A stretch of DNA of 64,000 bases from Pantoea sp. Lij88 (GCF_030062155.1 NZ_CP118269.1:2666001-2730000), one strand, 5' to 3'. Positions 33,452 through 43,573 are shown, counted from the first letter of the stretch. Notes: generated by a model not told the origin, from the sequence alone. Translations and numbers: made by a program.

Positions 33452-34183
33452 ATGAAAAAATGGATTATTGCCGCTGCGCTGGCTTCACTCGCCATCACCG
33501 CCCAGGCAGCAGAAAAGATTCGCTTCGCCGCTTCAGCAACTTATCCGCCATTTGAAACGCTTGATCGGGAAAATAACCTGGTGGGGTTTGATATCGACCT
33601 GGCTAAAGCGCTATGCCAGCAGATGAAAGCGGAGTGCACCTTTACCAACAACGCCTTCGACAGCCTGATTCCGTCGCTGAAGTTCCGCCGCTATGACGCG
33701 GTCATTTCCGGCATGGATATCACCGCTGAGCGCAGCAAACAGGTCGATTTTACCCAGCCCTATTACGCTAACTCCGCCATTGTGATCGCGCAGAAAGGCA
33801 AGTTCAGCAGCTTCGGTGATCTGAAAGACAAACGCATCGGTGTTGAAAACGGCACCACCCACCAGAAATATCTGCAGGATAAGCATCCGGAAGTGAAAGT
33901 GGTGGCGTATGACAGCTATCAGAATGCGATTCTGGATATGAAGAATGGCCGGCTGGATGGCGTGTTTGGCGACAGCGCAGTCGTGAATCAGTGGCTGAAG
34001 ACCAATCCGGATCTCGCCACGGTCGGTGAACATGTCACGGATGCAGATTACTTTGGCACCGGCCTGGGCATTGCGGTGCGTAAAGGCAATACCGCGCTAC
34101 GCGATCGGTTCAATCAGGCGCTGACCGAACTGAAAGCTAACGGCAGCTGGCAGCAGATCAATCAGAAATGGTTCCCGGAGTAA
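33452..34183 (+). CDS. artJ: Arginine ABC transporter periplasmic binding protein ArtJ
   Basis: Arginine-specific periplasmic binding protein, 243 residues, paralogous to ArtI upstream (same family motifs TYPPFETLD, GFDIDLAKALC, DSLIPSLKFRR). The signal peptide is MKKWIIAAALASLAITAQA. It stands behind the artM terminator with its own ARG box, so it is separately transcribed. The ATG at 33452 is preceded by CACAGGAATCATAAA. Confidence 0.97.
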   Translation: MKKWIIAAALASLAITAQAAEKIRFAASATYPPFETLDRENNLVGFDIDLAKALCQQMKAECTFTNNAFDSLIPSLKFRRYDAVISGMDITAERSKQVDFTQPYYANSAIVIAQKGKFSSFGDLKDKRIGVENGTTHQKYLQDKHPEVKVVAYDSYQNAILDMKNGRLDGVFGDSAVVNQWLKTNPDLATVGEHVTDADYFGTGLGIAVRKGNTALRDRFNQALTELKANGSWQQINQKWFPE

Positions 34184-34203
34184 TTCCGGGTACGTCACCG
34201 GAC

Positions 34204-35334
34204 TCACTGCTGACGGCGGGTTAACAGCGTCAGCACTTCAAAATGGGCGGTGTGCGGGAACATATCGAACAGCTGTACCTTTGTGACCTCATACGCGCTC
34301 AGCCGGGCAATATCCTGCGCCATGGTCTGCGGATTACAGCTTGAATAGAGCAGATAATCCGGGGCCATCTGGCTGAGATAATCACACAGCGCTTCCCCAA
34401 TCCCACGGCGCGGCGGATTTACCAGCACCAGCTGCGGCACCGCGTCGCGTCCGGTCGCAAACGCCGTAGAGTCCAGCGCCGCAAACTGCACTTTTTCCAG
34501 TCCCAGCATCTCAGCAGAACGTCGGGCGCATTTAATCGCCTCAGCACTAATCTCAATGCCGGTCAGCTCCATCTCGGGTGTCGCGCAGTGCAGGCCAAAA
34601 CCGCCTACGCCGCAGAAGAGATCCCACATGCTGTTAACCGGCAGCGCCCTGACCCAGTCGCGCGCGGTTGCATAGAGTGCGCTGGCAACCTGCGGGTTGG
34701 TCTGAAAGAAGCTCTGCGGGCGGATCCACAGCGGCACGCCGTTGAAGTTCTCTGCCAGCGACTGCGCGGGCGTCAGCGCAATCTCCTCTTCTCCCTCCAG
34801 AATCGCCATATGCACCGGCTGAATATTGGCCGAGATCACCGCCAGTTGCGGCAACTGCTGTTGCAGGCACGGCAATGCCGCGCGCAGTTGTTCCAGCTTG
34901 GCGGTTGAGCGCAGGACAAAGCGCAGCATAATGCCGCCCTGCTGGCTTTCGGTAATCAGCAGGAATTTCAGCTCGCCGCGTTTGCGCGCCACGTTATAGG
35001 GCGTCAGCCCGGCACGGGCGATAAAAGGCTTAAGCGCCGCAAACACCGGCTGGAAGCTGGCGGGATAGAGCGGGCAGTCGCACAGATCGACAGCCTCGCC
35101 ATCACGATGGATAAGACCCAGCACCGGACGCTCCACACTGCCGCTGACCACCATTTTGGCTTTGTTACGGAATGCCTGCTGTGGTGATGTTACCGGCGGC
35201 AACCAGGCCGCAACCGGCTGTTCAGCCAGTAACTGTTCCAGCATGGACTGTTTGTCGCCTAGCTGTGTGGAATAGGGTTTTTCCAGCCACTGACAGGAGC
35301 GGCAACGGTTAGCGTCATAAAGCGCGCAGTGCAT
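34204..35334 (-). CDS. rlmC: 23S rRNA (uracil(747)-C5)-methyltransferase RlmC
   Basis: RlmC (RumB) methylates U747 of 23S rRNA with SAM. The 376-residue protein has N-terminal cysteines of an iron-sulfur cluster (Cys3, Cys11, Cys14 and a fourth in DLCDCPLYP), the SAM-binding [15 protein letters not shown], and the catalytic motif with the nucleophile in [19 protein letters not shown] is also present. It converges with artJ. Length is one residue more than in E. coli. Confidence 0.97.
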   Translation of the reverse strand: MHCALYDANRCRSCQWLEKPYSTQLGDKQSMLEQLLAEQPVAAWLPPVTSPQQAFRNKAKMVVSGSVERPVLGLIHRDGEAVDLCDCPLYPASFQPVFAALKPFIARAGLTPYNVARKRGELKFLLITESQQGGIMLRFVLRSTAKLEQLRAALPCLQQQLPQLAVISANIQPVHMAILEGEEEIALTPAQSLAENFNGVPLWIRPQSFFQTNPQVASALYATARDWVRALPVNSMWDLFCGVGGFGLHCATPEMELTGIEISAEAIKCARRSAEMLGLEKVQFAALDSTAFATGRDAVPQLVLVNPPRRGIGEALCDYLSQMAPDYLLYSSCNPQTMAQDIARLSAYEVTKVQLFDMFPHTAHFEVLTLLTRRQQ

Positions 35335-35375
35335 GGTAGAGCCTTAACGATGGGGTCGGGCGGAGCGCGATTGTA

Positions 35376-35843
35376 TCATCGCTTTCTGAAAAAAGCGCGG
35401 CTGCTGGCGGGCAGAAACAGCAGCATCAGCACCACCAGATCGGGGATTTTCTGCGACAGGGTGTGGTGGATAATCTGGACGTTGTTGTCGCCATCGATGC
35501 TGAAAATCTCCGGGTAGATTCCGCCCAGCGAGGCGAACAGCATATAGATCAGCACAACCCCCTGCGTCGCCGCATAGCCCCAGCGGCCGCGGTTGCTGCC
35601 GCGCATCAGGGTAAAGGCGCAACGCAGTTCAAACAGGAAGATCAGCTGGCTGGCGATAAAGATGAGCGTAGCGTCCCAGGACTGGGCGCTGCGGTGCACA
35701 AAGTTGGCGAGTTCGCTGTAACCCAGCTCGTTTGCCAGCATCAGAACGCTCAGGCAGCGGGTCGCGATAATAGCAATGCCCGCAACCGTCACCGGAACCG
35801 GTGCGCCTGAGAGCGTGGCGCTGCTTTTGAAGATTTCTGACAT
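35376..35843 (-). CDS. ybjO: YbjO family inner-membrane protein
   Basis: A 155-residue inner-membrane protein of unknown function with four hydrophobic helices; conserved blocks shared with E. coli YbjO include FVHRSAQSWDATLIF and SQKIPDLVVLMLLFLPASSR near the end. The ATG at 35843 is chosen because the upstream extension is unlike the family. It follows potI after 75 bases on the same strand, the arrangement known from E. coli (potFGHI-ybjO-rlmC). Confidence 0.9.
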   Translation of the reverse strand: MSEIFKSSATLSGAPVPVTVAGIAIIATRCLSVLMLANELGYSELANFVHRSAQSWDATLIFIASQLIFLFELRCAFTLMRGSNRGRWGYAATQGVVLIYMLFASLGGIYPEIFSIDGDNNVQIIHHTLSQKIPDLVVLMLLFLPASSRAFFRKR

Positions 35844-35918
35844 AGTCCGTGACTCCACCTGATCGAAAAACGGGCCGGTTAAACCGGCCCGTTCATATAG
35901 TGGCAAAGGTTACGGATT

Positions 35919-36764
35919 TCAGCCACGTTTAGCTTTCTGAATATCGCTTAAACGCTGTTTTTCTTCGTGTGCCATGAACCGCCAGGCGATAAAACCGACT
36001 AAACCGACCACAAACAGGATCAATGAGGCCAGCGCGTTGATTTCCGGGTTTACACCACGACGCACGGTGGCGAAGATCGCCATCGGCAACGTGGTGGCGC
36101 CTGGCCCGGTCACAAAGCTGGCGATCACCAGATCGTCGAGTGACAGGGTAAACGCCAGCAGCCAGCCGGTGACAATGGCCGGCGCAATCATCGGCACGGT
36201 AATCACGAAAAAGACCTTCAGCGGCGTCGCGCCTAAATCCATCGCCGCCTCTTCGATTGAGCGGTCCAGTTCACGCAGACGCGAGTTAATCACCACTGCC
36301 ACATAGGCGGTACAGAAGGTGACGTGCGCCAGCCAGATGGTCAGCATGCCGCGTTCGCTCGGCCAGCCAAAGGCGTTGCCCATGGCGACAAACAGCAGCA
36401 GCAGCGACAGTCCGGTGATGACATCAGGCATCACCAGCGGCGCGGTCAGCATAAAAGCAAAACCGTTGTGCCCGCGAAAGCGACCAAAGCGCACGATAAT
36501 CACCGCCGCCAGCGTGCCCAACACCACTGCCATGGTGGCCGAAAGCCCGGCGATGCTCAGACTCAGCAACACCGCGTCGATCATCGCGCTGTCCTGGAAC
36601 AGTACCCTGTACCAGTGGAACGAGACGCTCTCCCACACCGTCACCAGCGGGGAGCTGTTGAAGGAGTAGACCACCAGCAGCAGCATCGGCGCGTAGAGGA
36701 ACAGGAAGCAGCAGATCAGAATGCCGGTACGCCAGGGCGAGCGGATGGTTGGCAAATTATTCAT
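35919..36764 (-). CDS. potI: Putrescine ABC transporter permease PotI
   Basis: Inner-membrane subunit of the putrescine-specific importer PotFGHI, 281 residues with six helices and the EAA loop EEAAMDLGATPLKVFFVITVP that contacts PotG. It is the E. coli length. Its ATG overlaps the potH stop codon by four bases. Confidence 0.98.
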   Translation of the reverse strand: MNNLPTIRSPWRTGILICCFLFLYAPMLLLVVYSFNSSPLVTVWESVSFHWYRVLFQDSAMIDAVLLSLSIAGLSATMAVVLGTLAAVIIVRFGRFRGHNGFAFMLTAPLVMPDVITGLSLLLLFVAMGNAFGWPSERGMLTIWLAHVTFCTAYVAVVINSRLRELDRSIEEAAMDLGATPLKVFFVITVPMIAPAIVTGWLLAFTLSLDDLVIASFVTGPGATTLPMAIFATVRRGVNPEINALASLILFVVGLVGFIAWRFMAHEEKQRLSDIQKAKRG

Positions 36765-37723
36765 GCCTTCTCTCCCATTTCACGGTTTTGATGCTTATGG
36801 AACCAGATGATCGGCAGAATCAGGATCAGCAGAATAATCACCGCCAGCGCGGAAGCCACCGGCCAGTCGCGGTTATTAAAGAACTCCTGCCACAGGATAC
36901 GGCCAATCATGATGCTGTCCGGGCCACCCAGCAGTTCAGGAATTACGTACTCCCCCACCGCCGGAATAAACACCAGCATCGACCCGGCGATAATGCCGCC
37001 TTTGGTGAGCGGCACAATCACGCTGAAAAAGGTCTTGAGCGGACGCGCACCCAGATCCAGTGAGGCTTCCACCAGCGAGTAATCGATACGGGTCAGCGCG
37101 GTGTAGATCGGCAACACCATAAATGGCAGATAGCAGTAGACGATACCGATATAGACCGCGGTGTTGGTGTAGAGGATCACCAGCGGATGATCGATTACGC
37201 CCAGCCATAACAGGAAGCGGTTCAGAATACCGTTGTTGTTCAGCAGCCCCATCCAGGCGTAAACGCGCACCAGAAACGAGGTCCACGACGGCAGGATCAC
37301 CAGCAGCAGCAGAATAGTGCGCATCGACGGCTTGCTGTGCGCCACGGCCCAGGCGAGCGGATAGCCAATCAGCAGACAGATTACCGTGGAGATCGCCGCC
37401 ACTTTCAGCGACTGCAGATAGGCGTCGATGTAGAGCGGGTCGTCGGTCAGCGTCAGGTAGTTGCCGAAATTGAGCACAATGCTGAACTGGTCATCTGCCC
37501 AGGTCACCAGCTCAGTGTAAGGGGGAATCGCACGCGCAATGTCCGCGAAGCTGATCTTCAGCACCGTCAGAAACGGCAGCAGGAATAACAGCACCAGCCA
37601 GACATAAGGCAGTGCGATCACCAGCTTGCGGCCATGCTGCATTTTTACCCGCGTGGCCCAGCGCTGCAGTGGCGTGCCGACCAGGCGGGCGGGCGCTTTG
37701 GCGCGTTGGAAAATCTGGCTCAT
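36761..37723 (-). CDS. potH: Putrescine ABC transporter permease PotH
   Basis: Inner-membrane partner of PotI, 320 residues (317 in E. coli) with a longer cytoplasmic N-terminus. The EAA loop is EASLDLGARPLKTFFSVIVP. It lies nine bases downstream of potG and overlaps potI by four bases, so the three are translated from one message. Confidence 0.98.
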   Translation of the reverse strand: MSQIFQRAKAPARLVGTPLQRWATRVKMQHGRKLVIALPYVWLVLLFLLPFLTVLKISFADIARAIPPYTELVTWADDQFSIVLNFGNYLTLTDDPLYIDAYLQSLKVAAISTVICLLIGYPLAWAVAHSKPSMRTILLLLVILPSWTSFLVRVYAWMGLLNNNGILNRFLLWLGVIDHPLVILYTNTAVYIGIVYCYLPFMVLPIYTALTRIDYSLVEASLDLGARPLKTFFSVIVPLTKGGIIAGSMLVFIPAVGEYVIPELLGGPDSIMIGRILWQEFFNNRDWPVASALAVIILLILILPIIWFHKHQNREMGEKA

Positions 37724-37732
37724 AGCCGCTCC

Positions 37733-38866
37733 TTAAACTGTCAACACCACGCAGCTGTCGCTTTCCCAGCAGAGGCGGACTTCATCGCCCCAGGTCGGCA
37801 ACCCTTTGCGGTAGCGATGCGCGTTTTGCAACTGTGCGCTGATCATCTGTCCGCTGTGCAGACGGACATGGAAGATAGAGAGGTCGCCGAGATAGGCGAT
37901 GTGAACCACTTCACCCACCGCAAAGTTAAAGCCATCGGCGGGCACTTCATCGCACAGCATCACTTTTTCCGGACGCAGCGCGACATGCACCGGCACGTTA
38001 TCGACCACCGAAACATCGGAGTCGACTTTCAGCGGATGCATCAGGCCGGGACTGTCGATCACCAGGCCATCCGCCTGACGTTCACGCAGTAAGCCTTCGA
38101 AGACGTTAACCGACCCGATAAACTCCGCGCTGTAGCGGCTGGTCGGATGCTCGTAAATCTCCTCCGGCTCGCCAATCTGCACGAACTTGCCGCGATTCAT
38201 AATCGCGATACGGCCTGCCATGGTCATCGCCTCTTCCTGGTCGTGCGTCACCATCACGCAGGTGGCGCCCACGCGCTCCAGAATATCGACCACTTCCAGC
38301 TGCATCCTGTCGCGCAGCTTCTTATCCAGTGCGCCCATCGGCTCATCGAGCAGCAGCAGTTTTGGCCGTTTCGCCAGGCTGCGGGCCAGCGCCACGCGCT
38401 GACGCTGACCACCGGAGAGCTGATGCGGTTTGCGTTTAGCAAACTCCTGCATATGCACCAGTGCCAGCATTTCGGCAACCCGACTGTTGATCTCCCCTTT
38501 CGGCAGCCGATCCTGCTTCAGACCAAAGGCGATATTCTGCTCCACCGTCATGTGCGGAAACAGCGCGTAGGACTGGAACATCATGTTGATCGGGCGCTGA
38601 TAAGGGGCAACGTGCGACAGGTCCTGACCATCCAGCACAATCTGGCCGCTGGTTGGCGGTTCAAAACCGGCCAGCATGCGCAGCAGCGTGGATTTGCCAC
38701 AGCCTGACGCGCCCAGCAGGGCAAAGATTTCACCTTTATAAATGGTCAGACTGACATCATCCACGGCGTGCTGGCCGTCAAAGGATTTGGTCAGATTGCG
38801 AATTTCCAGCAGCGGCGTTAACGCCTTTGCGGTTTTATTTTGAGGACGGGGAATGGCATCGTTCAC
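37733..38866 (-). CDS. potG: Putrescine ABC transporter ATP-binding protein PotG
   Basis: ATPase of the putrescine importer. With the GTG at 38866 the protein has 377 residues, exactly the E. coli length, and starts MNDAIPRPQ; CCGGAGAG precedes it. Walker A GASGCGKST, signature LSGGQRQR, Walker B LLLDEPMGA and the switch region VTHDQEEAM are followed by a C-terminal TOBE domain. It follows potF after a 123-base spacer with two inverted repeats. Confidence 0.98.
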   Translation of the reverse strand: MNDAIPRPQNKTAKALTPLLEIRNLTKSFDGQHAVDDVSLTIYKGEIFALLGASGCGKSTLLRMLAGFEPPTSGQIVLDGQDLSHVAPYQRPINMMFQSYALFPHMTVEQNIAFGLKQDRLPKGEINSRVAEMLALVHMQEFAKRKPHQLSGGQRQRVALARSLAKRPKLLLLDEPMGALDKKLRDRMQLEVVDILERVGATCVMVTHDQEEAMTMAGRIAIMNRGKFVQIGEPEEIYEHPTSRYSAEFIGSVNVFEGLLRERQADGLVIDSPGLMHPLKVDSDVSVVDNVPVHVALRPEKVMLCDEVPADGFNFAVGEVVHIAYLGDLSIFHVRLHSGQMISAQLQNAHRYRKGLPTWGDEVRLCWESDSCVVLTV

Positions 38867-38898
38867 AAAGGGTTCTCTCCGGAGCCAGGCGGAACATT

Positions 38899-38915
38899 GC
38901 GGCAAAATTTGCCGC
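38899..38915 (-). other. Palindrome ahead of potG
   Basis: GCGGCAAA-A-TTTGCCGC, a near-perfect palindrome 33 bases upstream of the potG GTG. As RNA it could form a small hairpin close to the ribosome-binding site. Confidence 0.4.
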
Positions 38916-38926
38916 TAAAAATGGCA

Positions 38927-38955
38927 CAACAGAGGCCGGGGTTGCGCCTCTGTTG
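38927..38955 (-). other. Hairpin between potF and potG
   Basis: Perfect 9-bp stem CAACAGAGG / CCTCTGTTG with an 11-base loop, 35 bases after the potF stop and without an immediate T run (TGCCATTTTT follows). Likely an mRNA-stabilising or partly terminating structure that lets the binding protein PotF be made in excess over PotGHI. Confidence 0.55.
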
Positions 38956-38989
38956 CTGATGCGTGACAGGTCAATCCGTTAAGGACGAA

Positions 38990-40099
38990 CTACTTACCAC
39001 TTTTTACTTTAGTCCATGCGCGCGTACGCACACGATCCAGTTTCGGATCCTGGACTTTCAGCACGAACAATTTCGACATCGCTTCTGGCGTCGGGAAGAT
39101 ACCCGGGTTGTTGCGGACGTCGGCATTGATCAGCGGCAGCGACGCTTTGTTGCCGTTGGCGTAGTTCATTTTGTTGGAGACATCTGCGATCACTTTTGGA
39201 TCCATGATGTAGTTGAGCCAGGCGTAAGCGCCGTCGAGGTTTTTGGCATCTTTCGGGATCGCCATCATATCGAAGAACGCCAGTGCGCCCTCTTTCGGCA
39301 CGCTGTAGCCCAGATGCACGCCATTTTTCGCTGCATCGGCACGGTTTTTCGCCTGCAGAATATCGCCCGACCAGCCGATAGCGACGCAGATGTTGCCGTT
39401 GGCCAGATCGTTAATGTACTGCGACGAATGGAAGTAGCGGATATTCGGACGCAGTTTCAGCAGCAGGTCAGTGGCCGCGCCGGAATACTCTTTGGCATCC
39501 GAACTGTTAGGATCTTTGCCCAGATAGTTGAGGACCGTGGCGAAAATCTCTTCCGGTGCATCCAGGAAGGAGACGCCACAGCTTTTCAGCTTCTCCAGGT
39601 TTTCCGGCTTCAGCACCAGATCCCAGCTGTTGACCGGCGCATCGGCGCCCAGTGCGGCTTTGACCTTGTCGATGTTATAGCCGATACCGGTGGTGCCCCA
39701 CAGATACGGAATGGCATATTTGTTACCCGGATCGTGCTGCGCCACTTTTTCCATCAGCGCCGGATCGAGGTTTTTGTAGTTTGGCAGTTTGCTCTTATCC
39801 AGCGGCTGGAATACCCCGGACTGCAGCTGACGCGCCAGGAAGCTGGAGGATGGCACCACCACGTCATAGCCGGTGCTGCCCGCCATCAGTTTGCCTTCCA
39901 GCACTTCGTTAGAGTCAAACACATCGTAGACCACTTTGATGCCGGACTGCTTTTCAAAGTTCGGCACGGTATCTGGCGAAATATAATCGGACCAGTTGTA
40001 GACGTGCAGCGTTTTATCTTCCGCCATGCTGCTGGCCGACGCGGCCATCAGCGCAGCAGCTACCACAGCTGACAGCCATTTCTGACGTGAGTTGAACAT
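38990..40099 (-). CDS. potF: Putrescine-binding periplasmic protein PotF
   Basis: Periplasmic receptor of the putrescine importer. From the ATG at 40099 (strong AGGAGGATGG upstream) the product has 369 residues with signal peptide ending SSMA, the polyamine-binding signature [11 protein letters not shown], and [21 protein letters not shown]. The frame continues 19 codons upstream without similarity. First gene of potFGHI. The 386-base region upstream to ybjN contains no other gene; it holds the ybjN terminator and presumably the potF promoter. Confidence 0.98.
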   Translation of the reverse strand: MFNSRQKWLSAVVAAALMAASASSMAEDKTLHVYNWSDYISPDTVPNFEKQSGIKVVYDVFDSNEVLEGKLMAGSTGYDVVVPSSSFLARQLQSGVFQPLDKSKLPNYKNLDPALMEKVAQHDPGNKYAIPYLWGTTGIGYNIDKVKAALGADAPVNSWDLVLKPENLEKLKSCGVSFLDAPEEIFATVLNYLGKDPNSSDAKEYSGAATDLLLKLRPNIRYFHSSQYINDLANGNICVAIGWSGDILQAKNRADAAKNGVHLGYSVPKEGALAFFDMMAIPKDAKNLDGAYAWLNYIMDPKVIADVSNKMNYANGNKASLPLINADVRNNPGIFPTPEAMSKLFVLKVQDPKLDRVRTRAWTKVKSGK

Positions 40100-40441
40100 A
40101 TTTTTCCATCCTCCTGAGCGGGTCATTACAACGCTGCAAACCAGAGATCCCTGCATTGCGTTCTGTACAAGACGTCAGTGACACAATGAATCATTATTCA
40201 GCGGGAGTTTAATAGCAAAATCCTATAGCTGAGGCGAAGTTACGCGCCTGTCACAGCCCCGCAAGCATAGCCCCCCCGGTCAGGCTGTACCAGACCCCAG
40301 CGTAAAAAACGCCTGAAACCGATATTTTATGCATGTTTAAGCTATGAGGTTCGGCTTTGATGGCATAAACCACGACAAATATCTGGCGTTAAAGGGCAAA
40401 GTGCAGAATAAAAAATTATCGCGGCAGCGGATGGCGGGCAT

Positions 40442-40468
40442 AAAAAAGCCGTCTCAGGGACGGCTTAG
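40442..40468 (-). terminator. Terminator after ybjN
   Basis: AAGCCGTC-CCTGA-GACGGCTT read on the minus strand and followed by TTTTA, 18 bases beyond the ybjN stop codon. Confidence 0.9.
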
Positions 40469-40485
40469 TGGGTGACCATGTCGGG

Positions 40486-40965
40486 CTAGTGCAGCACAGA
40501 ATGGACGCTGGTCACCGGAACGTACTCTTCTTCTTCACCCACAATCAGCAGATTGTTGGCAAAGGCTTCCAGGATCACCATGGAGATCTGCTCTTCACTC
40601 TGTTTCATAAAGTGTGAGAACTGACCAAAGGTTAATCCGGCGGTCGTAATCATTGACTGACAGACAATGAGTTTCGGCAGATTATCATCCTGAATGTCGA
40701 TAAATGCTTTCACCGTCAGTGAGCTGGCATTGATTTGCGACAAATCGCCAACCAGCGGAATCAGCGCCGTCGGCTTCACTTCAGCCAGCGCCGAAAACAG
40801 AATGACGTTGTCGACCAGATCGATTTTGGCGTCAAACACCCCATCGAAGTTTTGCATGTGCGGCAGATGAAGTGCCTGACAGGCATCGCATTCGAACCAG
40901 GTGATATTTTGCTGATCCAGCCAGCGACGCAGCAGGTCGATATCCGGAACGACAAGAGAATCCAT
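40486..40965 (-). CDS. ybjN: YbjN domain protein
   Basis: A 159-residue cytoplasmic protein of the YbjN fold, described in E. coli as a regulator affecting motility, biofilm and stress responses; its mechanism is unclear. Conserved features are the cysteine pair in FECDACQALHLPHMQNFDGVFDAK (split here: CDAC then LHLPHMQ) and SEEQISMVILEAFAN. Last gene of ybjC-nfsA-rimK-ybjN, 87 bases after rimK. Confidence 0.94.
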   Translation of the reverse strand: MDSLVVPDIDLLRRWLDQQNITWFECDACQALHLPHMQNFDGVFDAKIDLVDNVILFSALAEVKPTALIPLVGDLSQINASSLTVKAFIDIQDDNLPKLIVCQSMITTAGLTFGQFSHFMKQSEEQISMVILEAFANNLLIVGEEEEYVPVTSVHSVLH

Positions 40966-41052
40966 CGTAAAATCCCAGTGGGGTGATAAACAGGCGACTT
41001 AGCTTACGGAAAAATGGGCGGCGATGCCATGAAAACTGCTGAAAAGCGCGTG

Positions 41053-41955
41053 TCAGCCAGCGGTTTTAGGACGGAGCCCGGGGATGGCCTGCTGCTCAAT
41101 CCGCTCAATCATCAGCGCGGCGAGGTTAAGGTCACTGCTGGTTTCAATGCCTTCCAGACCGGGCGAGGCGTTCACTTCCATCACCAGCGGGCCGCGATGG
41201 GCGCGCAGAATATCGACACCGGCCACTTCCAGCCCCAGCGTGGCGGCGGCTTTCACGGCCATCTGCCGCTCCTGCGGCGTAATCACCACCGGATACGCTT
41301 TGCCGCCGCGATGCAGGTTAGAGCGAAAATCGCCCTCTTTCGCGACCCGCTCAATCGCTGCCACCACCTGATTGCCAATCACCAGACAGCGCACATCACG
41401 CCCTTGTGCTTCTTTAATAAATTCCTGCACCAGAATATGCGCATTCAGGCCGCGAAAAGCATCAATAACGCTTTCTGCCGCCTGACGCGTTTCCGCCAGC
41501 ACCACGCCAATGCCCTGGGTGCCTTCCACCAGCTTGACCACCAGCGGCGCACCGCCGACCATGGCGATCAGATCGTCAGTGTCATCGGGCGAGGAGGCAA
41601 AGCCGGTGACCGGCATATCGATGCCTTCACGTGCCAGCAGCTGCAGCGAGCGCAATTTATCCCGGGTGCGGGTAATGGCGGCGGACTCATTCAGGGGATA
41701 GCTGCCGCACATCTCAAACTGTCGCAACACTGCCGTGCCATAAAAGGTAATGGCGTTGCCGATACGGGGGATAACAGCATCGAAATGGCCCAGCGGTTCA
41801 CCGCAATAGTGAACCGCCGGTGAGGCGGTATTGATGTTCATATAGCAGGAGAGCGGATCGATGATTTGCACCTCGTGGCCGCGCGCGGCGGCCTCATCAC
41901 GCAATCGTCGACTGGAGTAGAGCGTCTCATCACGTGACAGGATAGCTATCTTCAC
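41053..41955 (-). CDS. rimK: Ribosomal protein S6 glutamate ligase RimK
   Basis: RimK is an ATP-grasp ligase that adds glutamates to the C-terminus of ribosomal protein S6. The 300-residue protein is the E. coli length, with the ATP-grasp segments [20 protein letters not shown] and the metal-binding [14 protein letters not shown]. It lies 20 bases after nfsA. Confidence 0.98.
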   Translation of the reverse strand: MKIAILSRDETLYSSRRLRDEAAARGHEVQIIDPLSCYMNINTASPAVHYCGEPLGHFDAVIPRIGNAITFYGTAVLRQFEMCGSYPLNESAAITRTRDKLRSLQLLAREGIDMPVTGFASSPDDTDDLIAMVGGAPLVVKLVEGTQGIGVVLAETRQAAESVIDAFRGLNAHILVQEFIKEAQGRDVRCLVIGNQVVAAIERVAKEGDFRSNLHRGGKAYPVVITPQERQMAVKAAATLGLEVAGVDILRAHRGPLVMEVNASPGLEGIETSSDLNLAALMIERIEQQAIPGLRPKTAG

Positions 41956-41975
41956 CGCTGCTCTCCCTTTCTGAA

Positions 41976-42698
41976 TTAACGCGTGGCCCAGCCCTGCTGA
42001 TGCAGATAATCGAGCATAAACGGACGCGTCTCTTTAATGATCAGCCGCTGAATCAGCTCGCTCCAGGTTTCGCTACGCTGGTTGCTGTCGCGCTGCTGGT
42101 AATAGAGTTCCGTGCGGCTATCGTATTCTGCCAGCACCACAGGATCCAGTGGCTGATAGCGATTTTCATGCACCAGCATCGCATGCGGCATACGCGGTTT
42201 GACGTCCGGCTTTGATTCCGGATGCCCCAGGCAGAAACCAAACAGCGGCAGCACAAATTTCGGCAGACCCAGCAGTTCGGTCACTTCCGCAATGCTGTTA
42301 CGAATGCCGCCGATAAAGACGCCGCCCAGATCCAGCGATTCCGCGGCGACCATGGCATTCTGTCCCATCAGCGCGGTGTCGACGCAGCCCAGCAGCAATT
42401 GCTCGGCACGGCCCAGCTGCGCATCCGGGCAAATCTGCAGGTGGCGATTAAAGTCGGCGCAGAAAACCCAGAACTCAGGCGCATCTGCGACCCATGTCTG
42501 TCCGCCCGTCAGCGTCACCAGCTTGTCACGCAGCGCTTTGTCGGTGATACGAATAATAGAAGAACACTGTAAAAAGCTGGATGTGGACGCCGATTGCGCC
42601 GAATTAATAATCGCTTCACGCTGGGCTTCGCTGACCGGCTGGTCAGTAAAGGCGCGGATCGAACGGTGGCTGCACAGTAAATCAATGGTCGGTGTCAT
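41976..42698 (-). CDS. nfsA: NADPH nitroreductase NfsA
   Basis: Oxygen-insensitive FMN enzyme that reduces nitroaromatics and quinones by two electrons. The 240-residue protein begins [17 protein letters not shown], with the FMN-binding RSIR near the start and [18 protein letters not shown] near the middle. Length equals E. coli NfsA. It follows ybjC after 17 bases; in E. coli this operon is induced by SoxS. Confidence 0.98.
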   Translation of the reverse strand: MTPTIDLLCSHRSIRAFTDQPVSEAQREAIINSAQSASTSSFLQCSSIIRITDKALRDKLVTLTGGQTWVADAPEFWVFCADFNRHLQICPDAQLGRAEQLLLGCVDTALMGQNAMVAAESLDLGGVFIGGIRNSIAEVTELLGLPKFVLPLFGFCLGHPESKPDVKPRMPHAMLVHENRYQPLDPVVLAEYDSRTELYYQQRDSNQRSETWSELIQRLIIKETRPFMLDYLHQQGWATR

Positions 42699-42715
42699 AA
42701 AGTCTCCAGCAACAT

Positions 42716-42967
42716 TTATCTTTTTTTATCAATCTGATTGAACAGCTGTGGCGCGATCGCTTTCGCGGTGCGCCACATTAACAGCCAGGCAGCAGGCAGC
42801 ATCAGAACCACGCCAGCGATGAAGAGCAAAGTCGCCAGGGTCTTGACATCAGCCAGACCGGGTAGCGGAAGCCAGTGGTTGATCAGCAGCAACGCGCCCA
42901 GGATCAACAGGCCACCTGCCGCCTCCAGCACCACCACAAACCGGGGTAATCTGGCCACACTCTGCAT
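42716..42967 (-). CDS. ybjC: DUF1418 protein YbjC
   Basis: Small inner-membrane protein of DUF1418, 83 residues from the ATG at 42967, which has GGAGG at ideal spacing. Two hydrophobic helices (around LLILGALLLINHWLPL and LATLLFIAGVVLMLPAAWLL) are visible. Function unknown. It heads the nfsA operon and diverges from grxA, as in E. coli. Confidence 0.9.
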   Translation of the reverse strand: MQSVARLPRFVVVLEAAGGLLILGALLLINHWLPLPGLADVKTLATLLFIAGVVLMLPAAWLLMWRTAKAIAPQLFNQIDKKR

Positions 42968-43181
42968 CACATCCTCCTGCCTTAGCGGCTTACTGAGCGT
43001 CAATTATGGTCAACAACCCAAAAATTGCGCGGGATACACGGGTTGCCGTCGCGAAAAATCTCTTATTTCAGAGGGTTCCTGAGCGGGCGGTCATAGCGTG
43101 CGGGCATCAGACTAACAGGCAAATCCTGCTTTCCTTAAGCGATACGAGCGGGCATCATGGTTGCCATTCTCTGTTTCATTG

Positions 43182-43197
43182 TGTGATATACATCACA
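43182..43197 (+). promoter_or_regulatory. Perfect CRP-type palindrome upstream of grxA
   Basis: TGTGATATACATCACA matches the CRP half-sites TGTGA-N6-TCACA exactly and is fully palindromic. It lies only 26 bases ahead of the grxA ATG, so on grxA it would overlap the promoter or start site; for the divergent ybjC it is about 215 bases upstream. FNR sites share part of this pattern (TTGAT-N4-ATCAA). Confidence 0.55.
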
Positions 43198-43222
43198 TAA
43201 TAGTCGCTGCAAGGAGTTCTCA

Positions 43223-43486
43223 ATGATTGCTGTTATTTTTGGTCGTCCGGGCTGTCCCTACTGTGTCCGTGCCCACGAACTGGCCGACAAACTGACCGCT
43301 GAGCGCGATGATTTTAGCTATCAGTATGTCGATATTAATGCAGAAGGCATTACTAAGGCCGACCTGGAAGCGAGCGCCGGTAAACCGGTCAGCACCGTGC
43401 CGCAGATTTTCGTGGACGAAAAACACATCGGTGGCTACACCGAGTTTGCTGCCTGGACCAAAGAGAATCTGGGATTTGTCGCGTAA
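43223..43486 (+). CDS. grxA: Glutaredoxin 1
   Basis: GrxA uses glutathione to reduce disulfides, including ribonucleotide reductase and OxyR. The 87-residue protein has the active site CPYC (residues 11-14), the cis-proline segment STVPQIFVD and the GSH-binding GGYTEF. AAGGAG precedes the ATG. It shares a strong bidirectional terminator with ybjM. Confidence 0.98.
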   Translation: MIAVIFGRPGCPYCVRAHELADKLTAERDDFSYQYVDINAEGITKADLEASAGKPVSTVPQIFVDEKHIGGYTEFAAWTKENLGFVA

Positions 43487-43504
43487 GCGCAGATAGCCGG
43501 AATG

Positions 43505-43540
43505 AAAAAGGCGAGACAGGAATTCCTGTCTCGCCTTTTT
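43505..43540. terminator. Bidirectional terminator between grxA and ybjM
   Basis: AAAAAGGCGAGACAGG-AATT-CCTGTCTCGCCTTTTT, an 11-bp stem with A and T runs on either side. Confidence 0.95.
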
Positions 43541-43573
43541 GCTTTCTGCCTGAGGCAAATCATCCGGCAGCGT

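Noticed and set aside
38963..40072. 369-codon open frame antisense to potF
   Set aside because: Entirely opposite potF and without its own ribosome-binding site or family features; rich in His, Phe and Gln as expected from a reverse frame.
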